This document shows, in pieces, positions 35,095-45,174 of a stretch of DNA of 64,000 nucleotides. Both the position numbers and the translations under genes were made by a program. The first letter of the stretch is position 1; each line of letters starts with the position of its first letter. Source of the DNA: Mesorhizobium sp. LMG 17147 (GTDB lineage: Bacteria; Pseudomonadota; Alphaproteobacteria; Rhizobiales; Rhizobiaceae); NCBI RefSeq assembly GCF_024297145.1, contig NZ_JANCTC010000004.1, positions 186,001 through 250,000 of the forward strand. The letters are read 5' to 3'. The notes under the pieces are model-generated. The model saw nothing but the letters and a program-made list of their open reading frames with translations. It made no database searches and was not told where the DNA came from.

Positions 35095-36198
35095 ATGAAT
35101 GTGATCGTGGTCGGTGCAGGCATTGCCGGGCTTTCGACGGCGTGGTCGCTGGTCAAGGCTGGTCACCTCGTCTCGATCGTCAAGCAGGGATCGATCCCCA
35201 ATCCGCTCGCCGCCTCCGGCGACCACCATCGCATTATTCGCCGCGCCTACCGGGCCGGAACGGGCTACGGCCGGTTGATCACCGAAGCCTATGAGGCGTG
35301 GGACGAGATGTGGGCCGATCTCGGTGAAAGCCATCTCGATCCGCGCGGCTTCATCTGTATTTCGCGCGAGCCGGGAGATGAGGCGGAGGAATACCGCGAG
35401 GGCATGGAAGCGGGAAATTATCCGTTCGAATTGGTCGAGCCGGACGCTGCGGTCGAACGCTGGCCGTTCCTGCAGCCCGGTTCGTTCCGCTACGCATATT
35501 TTTCGCCGGACGGCGGCGCGCTGCACTGCCGCAAGATCGCTTCGGGCCTCGCCAGGTGGCTGCGCGCGAACGGCGCCAATGTCTACGAAAACAGCAAGGT
35601 CGCCGAAATCGACGCCGACGCCGGACAGGTCGTGCTTGCGAGCGGCGAAACGATGCAGGCCGACTGGATCGGAGTCGCTGCCGGCGCCTGGGTCCTGAAA
35701 CTGTTCCCGGAACTGGACGGCGAACTGAAAACCTGGCGTACCGCGCTCGCCTATGTCGAACCGCCGGCGGATTTGAAAGAAACGTGGCAGGCAGCGCCGG
35801 TCGTCCTCGACATCGGCGGCAGCGTCGACGGCTATGCAATCCCGCCGACAGGTGGGGCCGGCATGAAATTCGGCTCGGGCCTGCACAGGGTGCCGACTAG
35901 CGATGCCGACTGGAACCGCCAGCCGGTGCCGGGCGAAGGCGAGGCGATCCGCAACCTGTTTTCGCCGCCGATTGCCCGTATCGAGGAGTATGAGGTCACC
36001 GAAGTGGTCACCTGCGCCTACACCTTCACCGTCGACGAGAAGTTCCTGGCCCACCAGAAAGGCAAATGCCTGGTCGTCTCGGCCTGCTCCGGCCACGGCT
36101 ACAAGTTCGGCGCGGCAGTCGGCAGAAAGGTTGCGGCCTGGGTCGGCAATGGCGATGTCGACGGCCTGAAGAAATGGCTCAGGGCCGAGGCGCCCTGA
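35095..36198 (+). CDS. Sarcosine-oxidase-like FAD-dependent oxidoreductase
   Basis: 367 aa from the ATG at 35095. The N-terminal GxGxxG motif reads VIVVGAGIAGLSTAWSLVKAGH, binding the ADP part of FAD. The DAO fold follows; SGDHHRIIRRAYR is the family's FAD contact region. TCAYTFTVDEKF contains the Cys of the C-x-Y-T pattern which holds FAD covalently in monomeric sarcosine oxidase, and CSGHGYKFGAAVG is the C-terminal signature. It likely oxidises an N-methyl amino acid or other secondary amine; the exact substrate is unknown. Confidence 0.88.
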   Translation: MNVIVVGAGIAGLSTAWSLVKAGHLVSIVKQGSIPNPLAASGDHHRIIRRAYRAGTGYGRLITEAYEAWDEMWADLGESHLDPRGFICISREPGDEAEEYREGMEAGNYPFELVEPDAAVERWPFLQPGSFRYAYFSPDGGALHCRKIASGLARWLRANGANVYENSKVAEIDADAGQVVLASGETMQADWIGVAAGAWVLKLFPELDGELKTWRTALAYVEPPADLKETWQAAPVVLDIGGSVDGYAIPPTGGAGMKFGSGLHRVPTSDADWNRQPVPGEGEAIRNLFSPPIARIEEYEVTEVVTCAYTFTVDEKFLAHQKGKCLVVSACSGHGYKFGAAVGRKVAAWVGNGDVDGLKKWLRAEAP

Positions 36199-36202
36199 GC
36201 GC

Positions 36203-36793
36203 CTAGTATCGGCAATTCCTCGGAATATGCACGCGCCGCCAGCTCGACGAACCCTCCCTGACCACCACCCGGCGAGCCACTGTCTGATATGACGCCGGAA
36301 TGTCGATGATGCGCCGCTGCTCCGGCCGCACCAGAACCTCTTCGGCGACGCTCTCGTATTCGGCGGGGAGGACAACGCGCCGCCGGCGTTCCGGCTCAAC
36401 CACGACGATTTCGGCCACGCGTTCATAGCGCGCCTTGTGCCTGACCTTGCACAGCACCTTGCGGCCATTGATGATGCGCCATTCCCAGGAATAGCCGCCG
36501 TCAGCAACCCTCACGGAGCGGTAGATGATGCGGGTGATGGCGGGCACGATCTCGTAGCTGACGCGCGCCGGCGCGATCTGCACCACGCGCTCGCGCGTTC
36601 CGTAGATTGGCGCCTCGTATTCCACCTGCTGGCCGGCTGGGCTGACGAGCACGTCCTCATAAACTGTGTCGTAGACGGCCGGCCTGTTGACCTGCTCGTA
36701 GCATTCGACCGCGCGTCCGCCGGCAGCCGTTTCGAACGCCATGCCGAGAACGGTGATGCCGGTGAGGGCCAAGAAAGCAGCTTTCCTGATCAT
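36203..36793 (-). CDS. Secreted protein with Val/Pro/Glu repeats
   Basis: 196 aa with a signal peptide (MIRKAAFLALTGITVLGMAFETAAGG). The rest carries degenerate repeats of about 25 residues following Y-x-x-V-x-x-x-V-x-V-x-P then P-A-x-Y, such as PAVYDTVYEDVLVSP, ARYERVAEIVVVEPE, AEYESVAEEVLVRPE and ASYQTVARRVVVREG. Similar PAxYxTVxxxVLVxPA repeats occur in some OmpA-linked and lipoprotein surface proteins. Two or three Cys (CYEQVN, VLCKVR, PRNCRY) frame the repeats and may form disulfides. It ends 4 bases after the FAD oxidoreductase gene, convergent with it. Function unknown. Confidence 0.8.
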   Translation of the reverse strand: MIRKAAFLALTGITVLGMAFETAAGGRAVECYEQVNRPAVYDTVYEDVLVSPAGQQVEYEAPIYGTRERVVQIAPARVSYEIVPAITRIIYRSVRVADGGYSWEWRIINGRKVLCKVRHKARYERVAEIVVVEPERRRRVVLPAEYESVAEEVLVRPEQRRIIDIPASYQTVARRVVVREGSSSWRRVHIPRNCRY

Positions 36794-37139
36794 CGCACTC
36801 CCCCTGTTTGAACTGCATGAAGCGAGTTCAACGTTGAATTGTAGGGTAAGCCGTGGCTGGAAAAAGCGGTTTCACCACTTTTCGTTAAGCGATGCGGTTA
36901 AGAAAACGCTAAACGCGTGCCAGGTATGAGCGACCTTCCGACGGCAGGAGAGGGCTGCCGGCACGGCGACGGGCGAAACTTGCTTTGGAAACCTTGATTC
37001 GACTTAACCGGATGGCTAGGAGAGGCGGCCTTGCGCTAGGGTGAGCCGGCATCCTATTTACACAATAACGATCCAGAACCGATTCTGCCCGATTGCAAAT
37101 CTCCGGCGCCGGAATCCCATCCTCAAAAAGGGATAGTCC
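36794..37139. other. Intergenic region between the repeat-protein gene and clpP
   Basis: 346 bases without a protein-like frame. The left part has the dyads at 36809-36838. TTAA-type motifs occur at 36869 to 36910 (gttaagcgatgcggttaagaa), which loosely resemble CtrA half-sites but not with the right spacing. The clpP promoter is probably in the right half; no clear -35/-10 pair can be fixed by eye. Confidence 0.5.
36809..36838. promoter_or_regulatory. Overlapping dyads upstream of the repeat-protein gene
   Basis: TGAACT (36809-36814) and AGTTCA (36825-36830) form a dyad with a 10-base spacer; TTCAACGTTGAA (36827-36838) is a perfect 12-bp palindrome overlapping its right arm. Both lie 16-45 bases before the start of the leftward repeat-protein gene, where an operator is expected. 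Confidence 0.35.
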
Positions 37140-37769
37140 ATGAAGAACCCCGTCGAAACCTACATGAACCTCGTTCCGATGGTGGTCGAACAGACCAATC
37201 GCGGCGAGCGGGCCTACGACATTTTCTCGCGGCTCCTCAAGGAGCGCATCATTTTCATCACCGGCCCGGTTGAGGACGGCATGGCGACGCTGGTCTGCGC
37301 GCAACTGCTGTTCCTCGAAGCGGAGAATCCGAAGAAAGAAATCAACCTCTATATCAACTCGCCCGGCGGCGTCGTCACCTCCGGCATGGCGATCTACGAT
37401 ACCATGCAGTTCATCAAGCCTGCCGTGTCGACGCTCTGCATCGGCCAGGCCGCATCGATGGGTTCGCTGCTCCTGACTGCCGGCCACAAGGACATGCGCT
37501 TTGCTACGCCGAATGCCCGCATCATGGTCCACCAGCCTTCCGGCGGCTTCCAGGGCCAGGCCTCCGACATCGAGCGCCATGCCCAGGATATCATCAAGCT
37601 GAAGCGCCGCCTCAACGAGGTTTACGTCAAGCACACCGGCAAGAGCTACGATGAGATTGAAAGAACGCTCGACCGTGACCATTTCATGACTGCCGACGAG
37701 GCCAGGGATTTCGGCCTCATCGACAAGGTCATTTCGTCACGTGAGCCGGTCGAAGGTATTGCCTTATAG
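37140..37769 (+). CDS. clpP: ATP-dependent Clp protease proteolytic subunit
   Basis: 209 aa. ClpP forms the 14-mer protease chamber used with ClpX or ClpA. The catalytic triad is Ser106 ([14 protein letters not shown]), His131 ([11 protein letters not shown]) and Asp180 ([19 protein letters not shown]). The short pro-sequence [33 protein letters not shown] matches rhizobial ClpP. It lies before clpX in the expected order. Confidence 0.98.
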   Translation: MKNPVETYMNLVPMVVEQTNRGERAYDIFSRLLKERIIFITGPVEDGMATLVCAQLLFLEAENPKKEINLYINSPGGVVTSGMAIYDTMQFIKPAVSTLCIGQAASMGSLLLTAGHKDMRFATPNARIMVHQPSGGFQGQASDIERHAQDIIKLKRRLNEVYVKHTGKSYDEIERTLDRDHFMTADEARDFGLIDKVISSREPVEGIAL

Positions 37770-38073
37770 TCCCGCGGTGGCCCCGCGGTGGCAATGAGTG
37801 GCGGGATTACGCGCTTTTGGCGCAGCTTGCGGCATTTCGGCCACAATTGGCTGTTCCCTCGACGGGTGCAATTGCCTACGTTAAGGCTATGTTGATTTTC
37901 GACGGCTTAGCTTTGCGTGGGGTTGTTCGAATCATTGCCCCGTTTTCCGATTTGTGTTTCGTACGGAATGCGTTGCGGGAGCCGGGGCACTGGCGTCAGC
38001 GGATTCCCGCGATAGATTGAATATGCGCCCTTTCAACCAGACCATCGGCGGGCGGCCATGAAAGGACAGGAAA
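37770..38073. other. clpP-clpX intergenic region
   Basis: 304 bases with no coding frame. It begins with an 11-bp perfect tandem repeat (cccgcggtggc at 37771-37781 and 37782-37792). No clear terminator or promoter is evident to me, so clpX may be partly read from clpP. Confidence 0.5.
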
Positions 38074-39348
38074 ATGAGCAAGGTCGGCAACAACAGCGGT
38101 GATTCCAAGAACACGCTTTATTGCTCGTTTTGCGGCAAAAGCCAGCACGAAGTGCGCAAGCTGATCGCCGGGCCGACGGTGTTCATCTGCGACGAATGCG
38201 TCGAACTGTGCATGGACATCATCCGCGAAGAGAACAAGACCTCGATGGTGAAGTCGCGCGAGGGCGTGCCGACACCGCAGGAAATCCTCAAGGTTCTCGA
38301 CGACTACGTCATCGGCCAGCCCTACGCCAAGCGCGTGCTGTCGGTGGCCGTCCACAACCACTACAAGCGCCTCGCCCATGCCGGCAAGAACAACGATGTC
38401 GAGCTGGCGAAGTCGAACATCCTGCTGATCGGCCCGACCGGCTGCGGCAAGACGCTGCTGGCGCAGACGCTGGCCCGCATCATCGACGTCCCCTTCACCA
38501 TGGCCGACGCGACGACGCTGACCGAAGCCGGTTATGTCGGCGAGGACGTCGAGAACATCATCCTGAAGCTGTTGCAGTCGGCCGACTACAATGTCGAGCG
38601 CGCCCAGCGCGGCATCGTCTATATCGACGAGATCGACAAAATCTCGCGCAAGTCGGACAACCCGTCGATCACCCGTGACGTATCGGGCGAGGGCGTGCAG
38701 CAGGCACTTTTGAAGATCATGGAAGGCACCGTCGCGTCCGTGCCGCCGCAGGGCGGTAGGAAGCATCCGCAGCAGGAATTTCTGCAGGTCGACACCGCCA
38801 ACATCCTATTTATCTGCGGCGGCGCTTTCGCCGGGCTGGACAAGATCATCTCGGATCGCGGCAGGAAGACCTCGATCGGTTTCGGCGCTATCGTCGCTTC
38901 GCCCGAGGATCGCCGCACCGGCGATGTTTTCCGCCTGGTCGAGCCTGAGGACCTCTTGAAGTTTGGCCTCATTCCCGAGTTCGTCGGCCGTCTGCCTGTC
39001 TTGGCGACGCTGGAGGATCTCGACGAGCCGGCACTGATCCAGATCCTGACCGAGCCGAAGAACGCGCTGGTCAAGCAGTATCAGCGGCTGTTCGAGATGG
39101 AAAATGTCGACCTGACCTTCCACGAGAACGCGCTCTCGGCCATCGCCAAGCGCGCCATCGAGCGCAAGACCGGCGCACGCGGCCTGCGTTCGATCATGGA
39201 AGCGATCCTGCTCGACACCATGTTCGAGCTGCCAGCACTGGAAGGCGTGCGCGAAGTGGTTATTTCGGAAGAGGTGGTGTCAGGCAACGCCAGGCCGCTC
39301 TACATCTATTCCGAGCAGAAGGAGAAGAAGGGCAACGTTAGCGCCTGA
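38074..39348 (+). CDS. clpX: ATP-dependent Clp protease ATP-binding subunit ClpX
   Basis: 424 aa. AAA+ unfoldase that feeds substrates to ClpP. The N-terminal C4 zinc finger has Cys17, Cys20, Cys39 and Cys42; Walker A is GPTGCGKT (120-127), Walker B is [10 protein letters not shown], and the sensor/arginine-finger region ends with [20 protein letters not shown]. Full-length and intact. A terminator follows. Confidence 0.98.
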   Translation: MSKVGNNSGDSKNTLYCSFCGKSQHEVRKLIAGPTVFICDECVELCMDIIREENKTSMVKSREGVPTPQEILKVLDDYVIGQPYAKRVLSVAVHNHYKRLAHAGKNNDVELAKSNILLIGPTGCGKTLLAQTLARIIDVPFTMADATTLTEAGYVGEDVENIILKLLQSADYNVERAQRGIVYIDEIDKISRKSDNPSITRDVSGEGVQQALLKIMEGTVASVPPQGGRKHPQQEFLQVDTANILFICGGAFAGLDKIISDRGRKTSIGFGAIVASPEDRRTGDVFRLVEPEDLLKFGLIPEFVGRLPVLATLEDLDEPALIQILTEPKNALVKQYQRLFEMENVDLTFHENALSAIAKRAIERKTGARGLRSIMEAILLDTMFELPALEGVREVVISEEVVSGNARPLYIYSEQKEKKGNVSA

Positions 39349-39374
39349 CGTGAGCCGGCAATGGATTTTTCCTG

Positions 39375-39399
39375 AAACGGCGCCGCGGGGCGCCGTTTT
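39375..39399 (+). terminator. Rho-independent terminator after clpX
   Basis: aaacggcgcc (39375-39384), loop gcgg, ggcgccgttt (39389-39398): perfect 10-bp stem ending in Ts. Confidence 0.8.
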
Positions 39400-39629
39400 G
39401 CTGTCGCACACCGCGTACGGCGCCGCGTGCTGGGTGCGGATTGGAGGTACGGACCGTGTTGACCCTTGATCTTTACTCTCAGTGCCTCCAACTAATGGCA
39501 GAAGGCCGTGGTGCCGAATTCTGTGCTGTAAAACTCCCGTCACAAACGGTGGTAGGCGGAACGATCCCCGGTCGTTAATATGAGATTCGCGGTTGGCCGA
39601 TTGGCGGCCGCGACATGAAAGGTTGGACA

Positions 39630-42041
<2,412 letters not shown>

Positions 42042-42072
42042 CGCTTGCTAAAGTTGCAATGCACAAAGAGAG

Positions 42073-42097
42073 AGCCGGGCCTTGAGCCCGGCTTTTT
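42073..42097 (+). terminator. Rho-independent terminator after lon
   Basis: agccgggc (42073-42080), loop cttga, gcccggct (42086-42093), then a T-run. Confidence 0.88.
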
Positions 42098-42152
42098 CAT
42101 GTGAAGAACCGCAGATTTCCGGGCTTTTTTCAACTTTCTTGGCGCTTTTCGA

Positions 42153-42181
42153 CTTGGTTGCCGGGGCGCTTCTTTCTAAAG
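42153..42181 (+). promoter_or_regulatory. Possible hupB promoter
   Basis: CTTGGT (42153-42158), 17 bases, CTAAAG (42176-42181): partial match to the rhizobial CTTGAC-N17-CTATAT pattern, 57 bases before the hupB ATG and behind the lon terminator. Judged by eye only. Confidence 0.3.
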
Positions 42182-42237
42182 TCCGTTTCCTGCCGGATGA
42201 GTCGTGTGTTCCGGTTTTCTCATGGAAGGGAATTTTT

Positions 42238-42510
42238 ATGAACAAGAACGAACTGGTATCCGCTGTCGCCGATGCCGCGAGTATTTCGAAGGGTGACGCG
42301 CAGTCGGCGGTTGATGCGGTGTTTTCCGTCATCACCGGCGAACTGAAAAAGGGCGGCGATGTCCGGCTTGTCGGCTTCGGAAATTTCACCGTGTCAAAAC
42401 GCGCCGCGTCGACCGGCCGCAATCCGCAGACCGGTGCGGAAGTGAAGATCCCGGCGCGCACCGTGCCGAAGTTCTCGGCCGGCAAGGGCCTCAAGGACGC
42501 GGTCAACTAA
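42238..42510 (+). CDS. hupB: DNA-binding protein HU
   Basis: 90 aa; ggaagggaa precedes the ATG. HU is the histone-like nucleoid protein. MNKNELVSAVADAASISKGDAQ opens the helical dimer part, GDVRLVGFGNFTVSKRAASTGRNPQTGAEVKI carries the beta-arm with the RNPQTG tip. Its place after lon is typical of alphaproteobacteria. It has its own terminator. Confidence 0.97.
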   Translation: MNKNELVSAVADAASISKGDAQSAVDAVFSVITGELKKGGDVRLVGFGNFTVSKRAASTGRNPQTGAEVKIPARTVPKFSAGKGLKDAVN

Positions 42511-42530
42511 GCGCCTCCTTAATCTTTCAG

Positions 42531-42567
42531 AGAAAAGAAGAACCGGCATATCCGGTTTTTCTTTTCT
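42531..42567. terminator. Bidirectional terminator between hupB and an aldo/keto reductase gene
   Basis: A 16-base left arm (42531-42546) pairs with the right arm (42552-42567) with one G-U pair around the loop catat; the outer arms are A-rich and T-rich. Confidence 0.88.
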
Positions 42568-42583
42568 GTTGGAAAAGGCGGCG

Positions 42584-43606
42584 CTATGCCGTCGGCGCGT
42601 CCGCGCGCATCAAGCCTTCTTTCTTGAGATCGGCCCACAGCGCCGATGGCAGCTTCGCGTCGAGCAGCGAGCGATTGCTTTCGACTTCGCCAGGCCGCTG
42701 CCCGCCGGGGATTACCGAGACGACGGAAGGATGCAGCAGCGGGAACTGCAGCGCCGCCTCGATCAGGCGCGCGCCGTGGCGCTTGCAGACGGCCTCGATA
42801 CGGGTGACGCGGTCGATGATGTCCTGCGGCGCCTCCGAATAGTTGTAGTAGGCGCCGGGCTTCGGCCCGGTTGCCAGGATGCCGGAATTGTAAGGCCCGC
42901 CGAGAACGATGCCGATGCCGCGTTGCTGGCATAGCGGCAGGAAAGACTGCAGCGCCTCCTGCTCCAGCAGCGTGTAGCGCCCGGCAAGCAGGAACAGATC
43001 GAAATCGCCGCGCTCGGCCAGCGTCTGGGCAACCTGCCACTCGTTGATGCCGCCGCCGAACGCCTTGATCACGCCCTGATCGCGCAATGCCAGCAATCCA
43101 TAGTAGCCGGAACTCATGAATTCCTGGATGCGCTGGTCCGAGGCTTCCTTGCTGCCATGCGTGAAGATGTCGACATCGTGCACGAAGAGGATGTCGATGC
43201 GGTCGACACCGAGCCGTTCCAGCGAGGCCTCGAAGGAGCGCATGATACCGTCATAGCTATAGTCGTAGACCTCGCGGCGCGAAGGGGTGTCGAAGAATTT
43301 GCCGATGCCGGTGCGCTGATCCGGCGGACAGGCGCGCATGATGCGTCCGACTTTGCTGGACAGCACGTAGTCGTCGCGCTTCTTCGAACGCAGGAACGGA
43401 TTGAGCCGCGTTTCGGCTAGGCCTAGCCCATAAAGCGGCGCGGTGTCGAAGTAGCGGCAGCCGACCCGCCATGCCGCCTCCAGCGTGGCATTGGCATCCT
43501 CGTCGGAGACGGCGCGGTAGAGATTGCCGAGCGGCGCGGTGCCGAAGCCGAGCTCGGTGAAGGTGATGCCGCCATTGCCGATGCGGTCGAAATGCCGTGT
43601 CTTCAT
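42584..43606 (-). CDS. Aldo/keto reductase, aldose/L-fucose dehydrogenase-like
   Basis: 340 aa from the ATG at 43606; a 14-residue longer frame is open but unlike the family. AKR fold with the tetrad YFDTAPLYGLGLAETRLNPFL (Asp, Tyr), VLSSKVGRI (Lys) and ILFVHDVDIFTHG (His); the NAD(P) loop is VVSVIPGGQRPGEVESN. It looks like the D-threo-aldose 1-dehydrogenase/L-fucose dehydrogenase or pyridoxal dehydrogenase group. Next to FucU-type mutarotase and an ABC sugar transporter (same locus, 44-52 kb), sugar oxidation is the better guess. Divergent from the SIS gene. Confidence 0.85.
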   Translation of the reverse strand: MKTRHFDRIGNGGITFTELGFGTAPLGNLYRAVSDEDANATLEAAWRVGCRYFDTAPLYGLGLAETRLNPFLRSKKRDDYVLSSKVGRIMRACPPDQRTGIGKFFDTPSRREVYDYSYDGIMRSFEASLERLGVDRIDILFVHDVDIFTHGSKEASDQRIQEFMSSGYYGLLALRDQGVIKAFGGGINEWQVAQTLAERGDFDLFLLAGRYTLLEQEALQSFLPLCQQRGIGIVLGGPYNSGILATGPKPGAYYNYSEAPQDIIDRVTRIEAVCKRHGARLIEAALQFPLLHPSVVSVIPGGQRPGEVESNRSLLDAKLPSALWADLKKEGLMRADAPTA

Positions 43607-43706
43607 ATACTGTCGTTCCTCATTTGCGATTTGCCGTGACACTATCACGGCTGTGGCACATCAAAAGCACTGCGTGTCGTTGGACACCGATTTTCGCGGT
43701 GATAGC

Positions 43707-43793
43707 ATGAATGAAAACAAGCTGTTCGGGGCAGATGTGACTGACATATTCAAGTGGTTCTCCGGCAACTGCAAGCTGGTGCAAATGTCATGA
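43707..43793 (+). CDS. Possible 28-residue leader ORF before the SIS gene
   Basis: ATG at 43707 opens a 28-codon frame (MNENKLFGADVTDIFKWFSG...) whose TGA overlaps the ATG of the SIS gene (atga at 43790-43793), a usual sign of translational coupling. A weak ggtga lies just upstream. No homolog is recognised; the frame could be accidental. If real it would be the first cistron of the SIS/creatininase unit. Confidence 0.35.
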   Translation: MNENKLFGADVTDIFKWFSGNCKLVQMS

Positions 43794-44354
43794 GGGACGC
43801 CGGCGAAAACCTGTTTGGGATTGCGCTGAACGAGCTTGGTACCGTCCTGGAACGTATCGACGAAAGCCGCATCGACGCCGCTTGCGCCATCTTGGAGGGC
43901 GCGAGAAAGATCGTCACCTATGGCTGCGGCCGCGAGGCGCTGCAGGTCAAGGGTTGCCATGCGGCTCTATCACCTCGGGCTGCCGGTTTCGGTTGTCGGC
44001 GATATGACGACGCCGCCGCTGGGCGCGGGCGATGTCTTCCTCGCCAGTTCCGGCCCGGGCGAGACCTCGACGGTGCTGACTTTGATGCGGGTAGCGCGCG
44101 AGGCCGATGCCACAGTCCTGCTGCTCACCGCGCAAGCCGACAGCACTGCCGCAAAGCTGGCCGACCTCACACTGCTTATCCCGGCTCAGACCATGGCCGA
44201 CGACCAGGGCCCGGAAAAGACGTCCGTGCTGCCGATGGGCTCGGTCTTCGAAGGCGCGCTGTTCGTTCTCTTCGAAGTGATGGTGCTGAAGCTCCGGGAC
44301 CTGACCGGCGTCTCGCCTGAAGCGATGCGCGCCCGCCACACCAATATGGAGTAG
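43790..44354 (+). pseudogene. SIS-domain sugar isomerase gene, frameshifted
   Basis: Two frames make one SIS-like protein of about 188 aa. The first (from ATG 43790) reads MRDAGENLFGIALNELGTVL ... IVTYGCGREALQVKG up to 43954; the second resumes at 43959 with MRLYHLGLPVSVVGDMTTPP, then SSGPGETSTVLTL (the phosphosugar-binding loop) and ends at 44354. Family members have FAMRLxHLG at the join; here four bases stand where six would code Phe-Ala, so two bases are missing (or one is extra). Similar proteins isomerise sugar phosphates such as 6-phospho-3-hexulose. A sequencing error is possible and must be excluded. The creatininase gene follows 5 bases later. Confidence 0.75.
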
Positions 44355-44359
44355 TTGTC

Positions 44360-45103
44360 ATGCGGTACGAATTGATGCTGCCGCACCAGATCCGCAAGGC
44401 GATCGTCGAGAACCGGCCGGTCGTGTTGCCGCTCGGTGTGCTTGAATATCATGGCGAGCACATGGCCGTCGGCATGGACACGCTGGCGGTGATCAAGAGC
44501 CTGGAACTGTTCGAAAAAGAAGCCGAGATCGTCATTCTGCCGCCCTTCTATTACGGCGCGGCGAGCTATGCGGTTGCAGCACCGGAGGGCAGTGGTTCGG
44601 TGCAGGTCGGCGGCAATGTGCTGGCGCCATTTGCGGAAGAATTGTTCTACAGCCTGCTGCGTATCGGCTTCCGCAACATCCACGCCATCATTCACCACCA
44701 GACCGAAAATTTTGCTGCCGGCATGCCAACCGATCTCGCCTTCAAGGCCGCCGGCCGGCAGGCGATCTTCCGCTTCCTGGAGAAAGAACGTGGCGAAGGC
44801 TGGTGGGGCTCTGCGGCAATGGCCGACTATTATGCCGAGCACGCCGAGGGCAGCAATTTCTTCAACTGGGTGCAGGTGCATCCGCTGATGCCGGCTTCAA
44901 TGCACACCCAATACCCGTTTGACCATGCCGGCATCGGCGAGACGTCGCTGATGCTGGCCTTGTGCCCGGAAGCGGTCGATGCCGACCGCTTCGCCGACAA
45001 CACCGGCTGGTACACAGCAAGTGCTTCCGAAGCCTCGGCCGAATTGGGGCAAAAAGGGATCGCCATGATCCTCGATCATTTGCGGGCAACCCTTTCGGGT
45101 TAG
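44360..45103 (+). CDS. Creatininase-family amidohydrolase, atypical
   Basis: 247 aa. The creatininase fold is seen in order: LPLGVLEYHGEHMAVGMDTL (metal ligands Glu29, His31 or His34, Asp40) and FDHAGIGETSLMLAL (the ETS block with catalytic/metal Glu). The middle block, usually N-G-H-x-E-N, reads HHQTEN at 112-117: the His ligand is Gln114, while Glu116 and Asn117 are kept. Members act on creatinine, formamidopyrimidines or precursor peptides, always on C-N bonds. Here, coupled to a SIS gene and near a sugar transporter, it may cleave a sugar- or amine-linked amide; this is inference. Confidence 0.85.
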   Translation: MRYELMLPHQIRKAIVENRPVVLPLGVLEYHGEHMAVGMDTLAVIKSLELFEKEAEIVILPPFYYGAASYAVAAPEGSGSVQVGGNVLAPFAEELFYSLLRIGFRNIHAIIHHQTENFAAGMPTDLAFKAAGRQAIFRFLEKERGEGWWGSAAMADYYAEHAEGSNFFNWVQVHPLMPASMHTQYPFDHAGIGETSLMLALCPEAVDADRFADNTGWYTASASEASAELGQKGIAMILDHLRATLSG

Positions 45104-45123
45104 CGCGGTTTTCCCTCTCCCCC

Positions 45124-45152
45124 TGTTGTGCCCTTGTTGTGCCCTTGTTGTG
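45124..45152. repeat. 11-bp tandem repeat in a convergent intergenic region
   Basis: tgttgtgccct occurs twice in direct contact and a third, partial copy (tgttgtgg) follows, between the convergent creatininase and permease genes. Confidence 0.8.
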
Positions 45153-45174
45153 GAAGAAGGGAAGGCTGGCGCAG

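Noticed and set aside
34963..36507. A 514-codon open frame on the - strand
   Set aside because: Antisense to the sarcosine-oxidase-like gene, which has clear FAD motifs; the antisense protein has none.
36869..36910. CtrA binding site
   Set aside because: TTAA pairs are present, but the spacing is not TTAA-N7-TTAA and one half is imperfect.
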